Of a stretch of 64,000 bases of DNA, positions 36,425 through 45,973 are shown in pieces. Position numbers and translations under genes: made by a program. The notes below the pieces were generated by a model. It saw only the letters and a program-made list of their open reading frames with translations. It searched no databases and was not told the origin of the DNA. How positions within the stretch are numbered: the stretch's first letter is position 1; each line of letters opens with the position of its first letter. Origin of the DNA: JAAYAY01 sp963674575 (GTDB taxonomy: Bacteria; Planctomycetota; Planctomycetia; Pirellulales; Thermoguttaceae). Where the stretch lies: the NCBI GenBank assembly GCA_963674575.2, contig CAXXQT010000001.1, positions 1,054,001 through 1,118,000 on the forward strand. The letters are read 5' to 3'.

Positions 36425-37429
36425 CTATTGGGGCGGGCCGCCAAGCCGGTTCTCGTAAATGCGAAGTTGGAAGTCCTGCTGCTCCACCACGCCTATCGAC
36501 GCCTTCTGGCCAAGCAACTCGATGGCCATTGCACCACGCACGTGGAACGTCTCCGCCGCCTGCTCAATGCGCCCGCGGCGACGATCAAACAAGATTATAC
36601 CCCCCGCCTTTTCCGTTTGAAAAGTGGCGTCGCGCGGTTGAAACGGCAGGGCGCCGGCGGCCTGAGCGTCGGGCGCCTGGTGGACAAGCTTCAACTCATA
36701 GGCCACGCGATCCAGCCCGTCTTCCTCCCCGTCGTAGCGATAGTCCGCCTGGCCCTTCCAGTTCCCCAATGGCCCCCAGGAGTGCGCCACCTGTCGCTGC
36801 CAGCGATCGTTCGGTTTCAACGTCCGGTCGGGCTGAAAGAACGTCAACTGGTTCAGCTCCCGCCAACCGTCGCGATCCACCAGCGACGCCATCATGAGCG
36901 GCTGGCCCGCCATCGGATTGCCGCCCGTAACGATCGGAAACGCGTCTTCCCCCGCCTCCAGGTCCACGACCTCCATCCGCGGATTCAACGTGAGCCGAAA
37001 CGTCTTGCCCGACAACTTCGCCAACAAGTCACCGAAGATCGACCGTGCCATCCCGTCCGCTTCCAGAAGCCGAGTCGACTCGATTCTTTGCCGCACGGTG
37101 GCCGTCCCGTCCGAGGCGATGTCTTCCACCAGGAAACTCGACAACACCAGGTACTTGAGCCCCGTTGCAATTTCGAGCCCCTGCACCTGGCACGACGACT
37201 TCTGGGTTACGATCAATTCCTGATAGAGCCGCCGCCCCGGCTCAAGGGTCCACGCAAGACGAACGGGCTCCTCGGAGGCCGATACGTCCCTGGACGCCGC
37301 CTCGTCACCCTGACGCGATTGAAGCTCCGGCGCTGAACGCCCGGAAGAAGGCTCCTGCCCGAGGGCGACGCAAGGCAGCACAGTAAGAAAAACGACCGAA
37401 AACACGGCAGTTTCTAGAAGACGGTTCAT
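36425..37429 (-). CDS. Secreted protein of unknown function (DUF6263-like)
   Basis: A 334-residue protein with AGGTGG before the ATG and a signal peptide (MNRLLETAVFSVVFLTVLPCVALG). The mature part is beta-rich: LEPGRRLYQELIVTQ, LVLSSFLVEDIASDGTA, PNDRWQRQVAHSWGPLGNW and AGGIILFDRRRGRIEQA, a pattern seen in DUF6263-type proteins. No catalytic residues are evident. The family name is tentative. It starts just downstream of a short hairpin after tsaE. Confidence 0.65.
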   Translation of the reverse strand: MNRLLETAVFSVVFLTVLPCVALGQEPSSGRSAPELQSRQGDEAASRDVSASEEPVRLAWTLEPGRRLYQELIVTQKSSCQVQGLEIATGLKYLVLSSFLVEDIASDGTATVRQRIESTRLLEADGMARSIFGDLLAKLSGKTFRLTLNPRMEVVDLEAGEDAFPIVTGGNPMAGQPLMMASLVDRDGWRELNQLTFFQPDRTLKPNDRWQRQVAHSWGPLGNWKGQADYRYDGEEDGLDRVAYELKLVHQAPDAQAAGALPFQPRDATFQTEKAGGIILFDRRRGRIEQAAETFHVRGAMAIELLGQKASIGVVEQQDFQLRIYENRLGGPPQ

Positions 37430-37543
37430 TTGACCACCTGGCAAGACGCGTAGGCCGCGGCAATTGTCCCCACCTCTGCAGTCTAGCAGAGGACGCCCCC
37501 GCGCCCAAGCAAACCGCCGGAAAAACGTACGCCCGTTGACGAA

Positions 37544-37577
37544 GCACGGCTCTTGAATCGACCACCTCGTGCCGTGC
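37544..37577 (-). terminator. Short hairpin after tsaE
   Basis: GCACGGC at 37544-37550 pairs with GCCGTGC at 37571-37577 around a 20-base loop. The stem flank CTCTTGAATCGACC resembles the loop of the CCGGGCT elements. There is no T-run, so it is a weak terminator candidate. Confidence 0.35.
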
Positions 37578-37614
37578 AAACCCGTCCGTTGAGCAGCAAT
37601 CCTGGCCCGGGGTC

Positions 37615-38103
37615 CTACGAATCGAGGCCCGCCTCCAAGTCATTTGCCAGCCCGTCGAGCACAACCTCAAAACGCGTCCCCCGTGCGACCAAATCGAACT
37701 GGCGGGTCTCCGCCCCGGTCACCTCGATCTGCACCTCCAGATACTCCCGCGGCAGGCAGTCCTCAACCCGATCTGCCCACTCGATGAGCGTAATTCCGTC
37801 GCTCTCGAAGTACTCCTCGGGACCGAGTTCAAGGAATTCGTCCTCGTCCTTGAGCCGGTAGGCGTCGATGTGGTAGAGCATTCGATCGCCCGGATACTCG
37901 TGGATAAGAACGAACGTGGGGCTCACCACGTCCCGGCGCCGGATCCCACAGCCCTCGGCGATAGCCTGAACGAGCCGTGTCTTTCCTGCCCCCAGTGTTC
38001 CCAACAAAGCCACCACGGAACCATCGGGAAGACGCTCGGCCAGGGCGGCGCCAAGCCGAAACGTATCCGCTTCGCTCTCTGCTTGAAATCGAAGAACATT
38101 CAT
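37615..38103 (-). CDS. tsaE: tRNA threonylcarbamoyladenosine biosynthesis ATPase TsaE
   Basis: A 162-residue protein of standard length. Walker A GTLGAGKT lies at residues 35-42, with VSPTFVLIHEY and the closing LIEWADRV mark. With TsaB, TsaC and TsaD it makes t6A37 of tRNA, using ATP. It begins 20 bases after thiL and is probably co-transcribed with it. Confidence 0.93.
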   Translation of the reverse strand: MNVLRFQAESEADTFRLGAALAERLPDGSVVALLGTLGAGKTRLVQAIAEGCGIRRRDVVSPTFVLIHEYPGDRMLYHIDAYRLKDEDEFLELGPEEYFESDGITLIEWADRVEDCLPREYLEVQIEVTGAETRQFDLVARGTRFEVVLDGLANDLEAGLDS

Positions 38104-38123
38104 AGGGAAGAACGCCGTCGCGG

Positions 38124-39050
38124 CTATCGGAAATCGTGCTCAAAACCTCGTACCGCGAGCGGCACAAGATTTCCCTGTTCATCCTCGCGCCAAAGGCCGG
38201 GGTCGGCCACGAAGCGCCCCACTTCCGTGATTGGAACCGAGATCGCAGGGTCGGCAACCATTCGCCCTGCCTCTTCCGTCGTAGCGGCGAGGATCAACTC
38301 GAAATCTTCTCCGTCGGAGAGCGCGTGGTCAAGGGGCGTCGTCCCGTCGCCCCGCTCGCGGCTCAGCCGAACGGCGTCCTCCGAGATGGGAATGTTCGCC
38401 AGGTCAAGCACCGCCCCGCATCCACTCTCCTCGACGATGTGGCTCAAATCCCGTAGCAGCCCGTCGCTGATATCGATCCCCGCATGAAGCTCGTAGCGTT
38501 CCGCCAGATCGAGAGCCTCCCGGACGCGAGGTTGAAAATCGAACTGGTGTCCCAGAATGCTTCCGCCGAGCGTTCCCGTGACCAGGATCCGGTCGCCGGG
38601 CCGGGCCCCGTTTCGTTGCAAGGGGCCTTGTGCAGTCGCCTCGCCGAGGGCCGTCACGCTTAGGGCCAGCGGGCCGTCCCAACTGTTCGTGTCGCCTCCG
38701 GCAATCGCGATCCCGAACTCCTCGGCCAGCGGGATCATTCCTTCGTAGAGGGCCAGGCCCAGTTCCATTCCGCCTACACGAGGCAGGACCAGGGCCACCA
38801 CGACCGCCACCGGACGGCACGCCATCGCCGCCAGATCGCTCAGGTTGACCGCCAGAGATTTTCGCCCCACCCGTCGCGGATCGACCTCATCGAGCAGAAA
38901 GTCGACCTGGTCGGTCAACATGTCGACCGTCACCACCCAGTCCGCGCCGCGAGCCCCGTCGAGAATCGCCGCATCGTCGCCGATTCCGAGCTTGAGAAGA
39001 GGGTGCGACGGCAGACGCCGGCGGAGTTGGGCGATCAGTTCGGTTTCCAT
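38124..39050 (-). CDS. thiL: Thiamine-monophosphate kinase
   Basis: A 308-residue protein of usual length. GIGDDAAILD near residue 22, TVDMLTDQVDFLL, GRKSLAVNLSDLAAMAC, GGDTN and DISDGLLRDLSHI are the metal- and nucleotide-binding blocks of the PurM-like fold. It phosphorylates thiamine monophosphate to the diphosphate. No TPP riboswitch is seen upstream. It pairs with tsaE on the same strand. Confidence 0.94.
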   Translation of the reverse strand: METELIAQLRRRLPSHPLLKLGIGDDAAILDGARGADWVVTVDMLTDQVDFLLDEVDPRRVGRKSLAVNLSDLAAMACRPVAVVVALVLPRVGGMELGLALYEGMIPLAEEFGIAIAGGDTNSWDGPLALSVTALGEATAQGPLQRNGARPGDRILVTGTLGGSILGHQFDFQPRVREALDLAERYELHAGIDISDGLLRDLSHIVEESGCGAVLDLANIPISEDAVRLSRERGDGTTPLDHALSDGEDFELILAATTEEAGRMVADPAISVPITEVGRFVADPGLWREDEQGNLVPLAVRGFEHDFR

Positions 39051-39131
39051 GACGTGCCAAGAACGCGAGGCGGACGGAGGGTGCGGGTCACACCCTCAGG
39101 ATACCGAAGGAAAATGCCCGTGGCCACGGGG

Positions 39132-39252
39132 GGCAGGAGAACGGCAAAGTCACCGGGACTGGTCTGTTTTTCGGTCACCAAGGCATTTTGGCGAAGGTGC
39201 GCCGCCCGAAAACATGGACCTGTCCCCATCGTGGTTTCGCCGTTCTCCTGCC
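39132..39252. repeat. Inverted repeat between the HtrA and thiL genes
   Basis: GGCAGGAGAACGGC at 39132-39145 is perfectly complementary to 39239-39252. GCGCCGCCC (39200-39208) also has a complement at about 39257-39265, so the arms interlock and do not nest. The surrounding 39051-39361 spacer has no gene I can support; the repeat may end transcripts from the protease gene. Confidence 0.5.
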
Positions 39253-39361
39253 ACACAGGGCGGCGCGCTTGGGTCGTCGCGCCGCCCATACGGACACATC
39301 GAGAGAGGAGCTTGCGGGATTGGGACTGAGCAAGGGTGAAGATAGACGACCGAACTGCACG

Positions 39362-40744
39362 TCAGCGTTGCTGGGTCGGCTTCATGCTGACGGGAAGGTG
39401 GCCGTAAAGAACGTCGTGGTCTCTCAGGATGTAGAACTTGATCGGAGTGAACTCGTCGAAGTCGGGGCGACTCATGATGTACGCCACGTTCTTCAAGGTG
39501 ATGGTTTCCCAGATGTGCATCCCCACGAGAATGTCGCCCGCGAGAATACCCTGGTCGGCGGCCGGACTTCCCGCTCGAACTCGTTGAACGGTCAGACCGC
39601 CACGGTACCGTGTGCGATACTTGCGTCGAAAGACTTCGCCGGGGACCGGCTCCAATTCGACGCCTAGCAGTTCCCAGGCAAGTTCCCCCGTGTCACCGCT
39701 GCCTGCCGCAACGGTGGAACTGCTCCCCGACATGGCCAGTTCCAGTTCCATCGACTCGCCGTCGCGCTCGATGGCCAGGCGGAGCGTTTCGTTGCTTTTT
39801 CGCCCGAGAAGCGTGCGGTGAAAGTCGAGGGGCTGGCGGATGGCATCGTCGTTGATTTGAACGATCCGGTCGCCCGTTTCAAGCCCCGCTTTTTCCGCCA
39901 GGCTATTGGTGTGAACCGAGGTGACCGTGAGACCCGTTCCGCTGTGTTTCGCGTCCTCATCGACCTCGATTCCGTAGCGACGGCTGCAGCCGGCTTGCTC
40001 CTCGACCAATTTCGAGACCACGACCAGCACCTTGTCGATGGGAATGGCAAAACCAATGCCTTGTGCCCCGGCTCGAACCGCCACGTTGAGCCCCACCATC
40101 TGCCCGTCGATGTTCAGCAGGGGCCCGCCCGAATTGCCGGGGTTGATGCAGGCGTCGGTTTGAATCAGGTCTTCGTAGAACTGGGCGTCGCTCACCTGTA
40201 CGGCGCGATGCAATTGGCTGACGATCCCCTGCGAACACGAGTTCTCGTATCCGTAGGCGTTCCCCACGGCAATCACCGTTTCGCCCAGCATCAAGTCCGC
40301 GGAACTGCCGAGATTAATCACCGGCATGGGGGACCGGGGATCAATCTTGATGATCGCCAAATCGGTAACCGGATCGTGGGCAATCAGCCCGGCAACGTAT
40401 TCGTCGCCGTTCACCGAGGTGACCAGGATCTGGCGAACCCCCTTGACGACGTGTTGGTTCGTGACGATATACCCCCGGGGATCGATGACAACCCCCGTGC
40501 CCATCCCGTTCACACGGCGTGCATTATCCGACGAGCCGTACTGGCTTGTCTCCGTGACGGTCTTCTCGCCACGAATATTCACGATCGATGCCGCTGCGGA
40601 ATCGATCGCACGGACAGTCGGCGTCATCCGCAATTCCGACCCCGAGAGAGGCGGTAGCGCGACGAGCAGCAATCCCAAAGCGAGTGAACAGGTCACGGCC
40701 GCCGGTCGTATTGGGGTCGGCAAGCAACTGAGGCGAGATACCAT
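39362..40744 (-). CDS. HtrA/Deg-type serine protease with two PDZ domains
   Basis: About 460 residues. The start MVSRLSCLPT...AVTCSLALGLLLVALPP gives a signal peptide; an ATG at 40807 is the alternative, and neither has a strong ribosome site. The trypsin-like domain has His (YIVTNQHVV), Asp (HDPVTDLAIIKI) and Ser (NPGNSGGPLL). Two PDZ-like parts follow, around LTVTSVHTNSLAEKAGLE and LTVQRVRAGSPAADQGI. It degrades or guards misfolded envelope proteins. Confidence 0.9.
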   Translation of the reverse strand: MVSRLSCLPTPIRPAAVTCSLALGLLLVALPPLSGSELRMTPTVRAIDSAAASIVNIRGEKTVTETSQYGSSDNARRVNGMGTGVVIDPRGYIVTNQHVVKGVRQILVTSVNGDEYVAGLIAHDPVTDLAIIKIDPRSPMPVINLGSSADLMLGETVIAVGNAYGYENSCSQGIVSQLHRAVQVSDAQFYEDLIQTDACINPGNSGGPLLNIDGQMVGLNVAVRAGAQGIGFAIPIDKVLVVVSKLVEEQAGCSRRYGIEVDEDAKHSGTGLTVTSVHTNSLAEKAGLETGDRIVQINDDAIRQPLDFHRTLLGRKSNETLRLAIERDGESMELELAMSGSSSTVAAGSGDTGELAWELLGVELEPVPGEVFRRKYRTRYRGGLTVQRVRAGSPAADQGILAGDILVGMHIWETITLKNVAYIMSRPDFDEFTPIKFYILRDHDVLYGHLPVSMKPTQQR

Positions 40745-41111
40745 AGGAGTTGACTTCGTGGCTGGAACGGCTCGGAGCAGTACTTGGGCAAGCGCGGCGG
40801 CTGCCATGTCTGATCTCGAACGAGTCGGGTGCGGTTCACTTCTCGGCTTACCGATCAAGCGGCTTGGACTTGCCCCCCCAATCTGGGTTGGCCTGTGCGT
40901 ACAACCGCAATAACCGGTGCCCTTGGTAAATCGGCTACCTCCGGTACATCCCTTCAACGGCGGAGGATCGAGCCCGTAAATCCTTCCCAGGTTCCCAAAC
41001 GGGGTGGCCTCCGCCCGTGCGAACCGCCTCTAACTCCCCAAAACACCTGCCTGAATTCTCTATCTTCCGGTTCACTCGGTTCCCCCTCTTCGCACGACCG
41101 TGGCTTGAACG

Positions 41112-41139
41112 GAAAAAAATAAGGTGTGTTAGCACCCTT
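41112..41139 (-). terminator. Intrinsic terminator of the 41225-41821 gene
   Basis: Read on the minus strand, a short GGTG/CACC stem (41123-41126 with 41133-41136, loop of six) is followed by TTATTTTTTT. It lies about 85 bases beyond the lipoprotein stop. The region 40745-41111 holds no other supported feature. Confidence 0.5.
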
Positions 41140-41224
41140 CGACGCCATCTCTCATGGAATTGCCCCAACACGACGGTTGGTTGACGCCCCGCTCAACCAA
41201 GCCGGAGACTGCCCCTCAGCTGCA

Positions 41225-41821
41225 CTATCTCGTAACTCTGCCGGACTTTTCGGGCTGGAAAATCCAGGCCGCGCTCGTAACCGAACGGTCCAGTTGCGAC
41301 GTTTCCATCGCGGACGGATTACCGGACGGCGTCGGGATCACCTCCCGCTGGGCTGGCTTCTGAATGGGCCTCGGTGTCGCGGGAACCTCTGCCTCCGGTT
41401 CGGGCATCGGACAGTTCCACGGCGTGAAAACCGGGCGGGTTGGCACCGGATGGAATCGACTGTGGGCAACCTGCTGCGGTGCTGGACTAGCGACAACCTG
41501 GTTCGGGCTGGAATACCCGCAGCAGCCGGAACGGCATCGCTGCGTCACGGGCATCGGGTAGCCAACCGCCGGTCCGGTGGCGTCAACACAGCCCTCGGCT
41601 GCCATCGGCGTCGCCGCAACCCCTGGGGCGCAAACGCCTTCCCCCACTTCGTCATAGGTCTTCGTCCTGGAGTTCAACCACGGCACGCGATTCAGTTCCA
41701 GAGACCAATCGCCCCGTAAGATCATCCCATGACGAGGATTGTAGATGCCGCAGCCTGTACTGGTCAGCAGCACGCCTGCCACCGTCAGGAGCATGGTCCC
41801 AAAAAGGAGTCTTCGACGCAC
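41225..41821 (-). CDS. Small Pro/Cys-rich lipoprotein
   Basis: About 198 residues. A GTG start at 41821 with GGAGG seven to eight bases upstream gives MRRRLLFGTMLLTVAGVLLTSTGC, a lipoprotein signal with Cys at residue 24. The mature part begins GIYNPRHGMILRGDWSLELNR and then is Pro/Val-rich with scattered Cys pairs (QRCRSGCCG). I recall similar NPRHGMILRGDWSLELNR starts in planctomycete lipoproteins; the role is unknown. A T-run hairpin follows its stop. Confidence 0.65.
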   Translation of the reverse strand: MRRRLLFGTMLLTVAGVLLTSTGCGIYNPRHGMILRGDWSLELNRVPWLNSRTKTYDEVGEGVCAPGVAATPMAAEGCVDATGPAVGYPMPVTQRCRSGCCGYSSPNQVVASPAPQQVAHSRFHPVPTRPVFTPWNCPMPEPEAEVPATPRPIQKPAQREVIPTPSGNPSAMETSQLDRSVTSAAWIFQPEKSGRVTR

Positions 41822-42219
41822 TGGTCGTCCTCCATCTTCTGCGAATCGAGATCGGCTCGGCCTCGGATTCGGCAAATCCCGCCAGGACGCCCGGGATTCT
41901 CCCCCCAAGAGCCTCTACACGCGAATGCCGCAGCGCGAACCGAGATACTACGTCCACGAGGCCGGTCCGGAATTGACCTTGACAAGACCGTACTAACACC
42001 GTGGCTTCTGGAATCATCGGCACGGCGCAGTCGGAATATTAGGAATAACCGCTACAGTTGCCGCAGCCGTTGCAACCCGCAGAAATTGCCAGGCCGTCGT
42101 CTCCCCCCGAAGGAGTTAAGAACCTGTCCGAAAAGCACAGACCATGTCTCCAACGGGCGGAAACCGCCTGCATCTACGACAGTTTTCAGATCGGCTCCAA
42201 GAGGCCGAGCTGACATGAA
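41822..42219. other. Spacer without a recognised gene
   Basis: About 400 bases between two minus-strand genes. I see a short imperfect palindrome (GGGCGGAAACCGCCT near 42153) and nothing else convincing. Confidence 0.35.
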
Positions 42220-43842
42220 CTAGGGAAGCAACCCCGTCGCCTTCAAGAGCCCCTCGGATTTCGCGATCAGCTTTCCGTCTGAGAAGACCAACAGCCCTTT
42301 CCCCCGGCCATACCTCTCGCCCGTCCTGTCCCAGAGGATCGTCAGCGTGTGCCCGTGGTAAGACAAGCGATCCACGCAGAAGAAGTCCCACGTGCCGCTG
42401 GGCAGCAGGGGATTTACCTCCACCACCGGGTCCGGGCGGGGGCGAAGTCCCACCAACCCGGTGATGATCAGGTCATTGTAGGTTGAGTGGTTGTAGTCCT
42501 TTCCCCGTTCCTTGCCCCCTTTTCCGGGAAACCACTTCCCGTTCTTCCACGTCTTCAACCGGGTCCGAGCGATCCACTCACCCGTAAACGGATTCAGGTT
42601 TTCGTCGATCCACGGCACGACCTTGCCGTCGTCTCGCGCAAGCTGATGGCAGCGGGTGTAGGTCTTCAGTGTTTCAAAGTACTCCGCCTTGTCGATCACG
42701 TCCTGATCGTAGTTGTTCAGCAGATTGGCCAGGGCCGTCAGCACACTGCATGTGGCCAGGGGCCAACTCGGCCCGTTCCACTGGCACTCGTGGCCCTCGT
42801 AGGAAATGGCAAACGCCGGGTGACGTTGCTCGGCGAAAGTCGGTCCGTATGGAGCAAGGAATCCCTCGGGGTCCGTCAACTCCTTCCAGCCCGCTTCATA
42901 GCCGCGATCGGGCAGGTTGAAGTACCACGGCGTGTACCCGTACAGCTCGCGGACATCAGCCAACGGGCCCTCGCCGCCGTCTTCCCCCTCGGGCAAGACT
43001 TTGAAGAACCGGGCCTTCTCGTCCCACAACTTCTCCTGGACGAGCTTCTTGAGTCGAGCGGCCTTGGCCTCATAGACCTTCGCCTGTTCCGCCTTGCCGG
43101 CCATTCTCGATATGGCGGCAATCGCCTTCGCGTCGCCGTACATGAAGCTGTTCAGCGTGGGCCGAAACCCGCTTCCGCCAATCGACAGCTCCCCACCGTC
43201 ACGATCGTCCGTCGTCCAGAACAGCCCGTTCTCCCGCTGGCCGATCCGCTTTCCCCGCCAGTCCCAGCCCGCTTCCCAGGCCTCGTAGTTCTTCACCAGG
43301 TCCGGAAGGAGATCGATGAGAAAGTCCCGGTCGTTGTTCACGAGGAAACGGGCATAGCAGGCATCGGCGACCCAGAAGCTGTACAGGCGAGGATCGCCCC
43401 CCTTCCGAAACCAGAAGCGAATGTAGTCGTCCAGGTACCGCGGATCGCGCAGCCAGCGCCCCTCGTAGATGTGGTGCGCCGCCGGGCAACTGATCGTGTT
43501 GTGCTTACCGGCCCACGGAACGTCCGGAAGAAACTCCGTGACCACGTAGCCGTCCACCGTCTTCTTGACGTGTTTCCGATAGGTCCACCAACGGAAACAG
43601 AAGGTCCGCTCAAAGTCGCGATCCGGACAATCGAACAGAGGGATGTTCTCCTCCAGGAACGCCAAGGCGCCCCTATTCGGTACGTTCGCATACAACTCCT
43701 CGTCGTCGGCGTTGAACCGCTCCACGTAACTGCGGAGAGCGGCCGTGGACAGGACAAACGTCCCGCCGTCCTCACCATAGCCGGCAGAAGCCAGAACGAG
43801 TGAAAAGATCAACGCAAACGGGATGACACGATAGCTCTTCAT
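42220..43842 (-). CDS. Exported glycoside hydrolase (MGH1/GH63-like (alpha/alpha)6 barrel)
   Basis: A 540-residue protein with a signal peptide (MKSYRVIPFALIFSLVLASAGYG). The (alpha/alpha)6 pattern is shown by FCFRWWTYRKHVK, QRENGLFWTTDDRDGGE, LNSFMYGDAKAIAAI and the late QWNGPSWPLATCSVLTALAN, typical of MGH1-like/GH63/GH37 enzymes. Acid/base candidates fall in the TDDRDGGE segment. It probably releases sugars from alpha-glycans or glycosides in the periplasm. The exact family and substrate are uncertain. Confidence 0.8.
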   Translation of the reverse strand: MKSYRVIPFALIFSLVLASAGYGEDGGTFVLSTAALRSYVERFNADDEELYANVPNRGALAFLEENIPLFDCPDRDFERTFCFRWWTYRKHVKKTVDGYVVTEFLPDVPWAGKHNTISCPAAHHIYEGRWLRDPRYLDDYIRFWFRKGGDPRLYSFWVADACYARFLVNNDRDFLIDLLPDLVKNYEAWEAGWDWRGKRIGQRENGLFWTTDDRDGGELSIGGSGFRPTLNSFMYGDAKAIAAISRMAGKAEQAKVYEAKAARLKKLVQEKLWDEKARFFKVLPEGEDGGEGPLADVRELYGYTPWYFNLPDRGYEAGWKELTDPEGFLAPYGPTFAEQRHPAFAISYEGHECQWNGPSWPLATCSVLTALANLLNNYDQDVIDKAEYFETLKTYTRCHQLARDDGKVVPWIDENLNPFTGEWIARTRLKTWKNGKWFPGKGGKERGKDYNHSTYNDLIITGLVGLRPRPDPVVEVNPLLPSGTWDFFCVDRLSYHGHTLTILWDRTGERYGRGKGLLVFSDGKLIAKSEGLLKATGLLP

Positions 43843-43895
43843 AACTCAATGCGAAAAGAACGGGATCTCCGCGAGATGCGGATTCCGAGGAATTC

Positions 43896-44002
43896 CAGGT
43901 CAAGGCTGAAGACCGTAGGCTGGAGGTTTCCGATATGCCGAGAGCCCCTGTTTTGCCGTCCTTCAGCCTTCAGCCTTCAGCCTTCAGCCTTCGGTCTTCA
44001 GC
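43896..44002. repeat. GGCTGAAG palindromic repeat with TTCAGCC tandem, copy 2
   Basis: AAGGCTGAAGACC near 43902 is followed at 43961-44002 by about five copies of TTCAGCC, the last running into the flavoprotein stop codon. GTTTTGCCGTCC before the tandem is the complement of a block at 11816, so this is a second copy of the repeat at 11801-11916. Confidence 0.6.
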
Positions 44003-45971
44003 CGTCGTAGATCTGGCCAGCCCGGAAACGTGCCCAGGCCGTCTCAAACCACGTGTCGGAATCGGGGAGCGGGCGGCATGAAACCCAACGATTTTCCACT
44101 TCCCCAACGCCCTGCGTCCACGTCTCCTGGACCTGCGTCCGGAAGTCCGTGTTCTCCGCCACGATCCGCCAGGCGTCGTCAAGACCCGGATGGACGGGCT
44201 GGCCAGACGGATCGACCACCATGGCGGAACCTCGACTGCCGGTTCCGGCGGCCACGGCAAACCGAAGCGCTTCCAGGTAAACGGCGTGGGCGAAGGCCAG
44301 TTGCCGTGTTCCCAGGGCCTCCACGGAGTCCGTCTCATCGGTGTAGCGGCAACCGGACTCCTCGAGCCGCCGGACTTGTTGCCACGCCTCGGCCACGGCC
44401 GAGACAAGATCCTCCTGGCGGCGAATGTGGGCCCCGCAGCGGCTCATCCGCATCTGCAGTTCGTCCCGTTCTTCCTGCCAACTCTTCCCGGCCGATTGGG
44501 ACTGATCCAGCCAATCGAGCAACTCGGTCACCTCGTCCTGCAAGGCCGCCAGGGCCGCCTTGTGAGAAACGCTCCATTCGGCGTACCGATTTCCGATGTA
44601 CTCGGCTGCCCGAAAAGCGCCGACCTGGCCGGAATTGAGCGCCGCCCCGCCGGGGCGATAGACGCCGTGCGACCCGTTGACCTCGCCCACGGGGAACAGG
44701 TGCTTGATGTTGATCGACTCCCACCACTGGTTCCCAGCCAGGCCGCCGTTGTTGTGCTGGGCACACACGGCGATCTCCAGCGGTTCGACACGGATGTCGA
44801 TGTCGTGGTCCAGGTAGATCTGGATCGCCCCAGGATTCATTCTCTCGAGCCGCTCGATGGGCGTCGGCAGCAGGGCGTCCGAGTTCCTCAGGTAGTCGTG
44901 CGCCTCGTTGCTCAGGTCCTCGAACCGGAACCCTGAGGGATTCTGGCGATAATCCAGAAAGACCCGCCGCCCTTTGAGCACGGTTTCGATGTAAACCAGG
45001 ATATCGACGATGGAGGAACCGCCTACCGCCTTGCGGGAATCGAAGGGCCACTGATAACCCTTCAGAAACACGTTCGAATTCATTTCGCCGAGCGACTCGA
45101 AATACTCGGGCAGGAACTCGCGCTCATCGCTCGTCCCGTCGGCGGCCGTGCTGACGACCCGGGGCACGACCTGCATGAACGTTCCCGAAACATTCCAGCG
45201 ATGCTTGATCGACGCCATGCCGTATTGCGATTCGGCCAGATTCTGGGCAGCCGCTCCGGCCGCCAGGGCCACGCCGATCGAGCCGGTGTGGACCTTCGGA
45301 TAAACCGCCGTCTTGTAGATCCCGCCGGGACCTCCCACGGCGAAGATCACATTCTCTGCGAGGTAGGCTTCCAACTGCCCGCCCTCGCCCATCGCCACCA
45401 CGCCGCAGACCCGCCGTTCCGCTCCTTCGCTCAGCGTCACAAGTCGAACCACGTGCCGGCCTTCGGCCACCGGGATGGCCAACTCCTGCACCCTCCGGAT
45501 CAGCGCCCGACACATTTCCCGGGAGGTGTAGGGACCGATCGAGGTGGCTCGCTGTCTCGGATCGTGATCCGTCTTGTATCCCACGAACTGCCCGAAGGCG
45601 TCTCTTGGAAAGGGCACGCCGAGGTTCACCAGGTGCAGGAAGGCCCGCGGCGAAACGCTGGCCTCGACCAGGGCCAGGTCGCCGTGCATGCCGCCGCCCG
45701 CGAAGAAAGTCTGGGCCAGTTCACGGGGCGAGTCCGACGAATCTCCGCACAGGGAGAGTTTGTAGTAGGTCTGCTTGTCGGAACCCGTGTTGATCGAGGT
45801 GCCCTTGTCGAGCCCCTCGGTGAGAATCAAGAGGTCCTCCACGCCGACAGCGCGAAGCTGGACGGCCGCGTTCAGGCCGGCGGCGCCGCTTCCCACGACG
45901 AGCGTGTGGACCCGCCGAATGGCAACCTCGTCCTGAATCGTGCCGTCGCTGATGCCGGGAGAATCCGCCAT
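43998..45971 (-). CDS. FAD-dependent fumarate reductase/succinate dehydrogenase-like flavoprotein
   Basis: About 657 residues. The FAD-binding start VHTLVVGSGAAGLNAAVQL is near residue 20, with ENVIFAVGGPGGIYKTAVYP in the middle and the second FAD block LFPVGEVNGSHGVYRPGGAALNSGQVGAFRAAEYIG. The layout is that of the L-aspartate oxidase/fumarate reductase flavoprotein family, but the substrate is unknown. It starts two bases after the SDR gene stop, so the two are an operon. The open frame continues upstream through the SDR gene in another phase; that part is not used. Confidence 0.85.
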   Translation of the reverse strand: MADSPGISDGTIQDEVAIRRVHTLVVGSGAAGLNAAVQLRAVGVEDLLILTEGLDKGTSINTGSDKQTYYKLSLCGDSSDSPRELAQTFFAGGGMHGDLALVEASVSPRAFLHLVNLGVPFPRDAFGQFVGYKTDHDPRQRATSIGPYTSREMCRALIRRVQELAIPVAEGRHVVRLVTLSEGAERRVCGVVAMGEGGQLEAYLAENVIFAVGGPGGIYKTAVYPKVHTGSIGVALAAGAAAQNLAESQYGMASIKHRWNVSGTFMQVVPRVVSTAADGTSDEREFLPEYFESLGEMNSNVFLKGYQWPFDSRKAVGGSSIVDILVYIETVLKGRRVFLDYRQNPSGFRFEDLSNEAHDYLRNSDALLPTPIERLERMNPGAIQIYLDHDIDIRVEPLEIAVCAQHNNGGLAGNQWWESINIKHLFPVGEVNGSHGVYRPGGAALNSGQVGAFRAAEYIGNRYAEWSVSHKAALAALQDEVTELLDWLDQSQSAGKSWQEERDELQMRMSRCGAHIRRQEDLVSAVAEAWQQVRRLEESGCRYTDETDSVEALGTRQLAFAHAVYLEALRFAVAAGTGSRGSAMVVDPSGQPVHPGLDDAWRIVAENTDFRTQVQETWTQGVGEVENRWVSCRPLPDSDTWFETAWARFRAGQIYDG

Positions 45972-45973
45972 GG

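Noticed and set aside
39051..39361. TPP riboswitch upstream of thiL
   Set aside because: The conserved CUGAGA and ACCUGA blocks are absent; only an inverted repeat is present.
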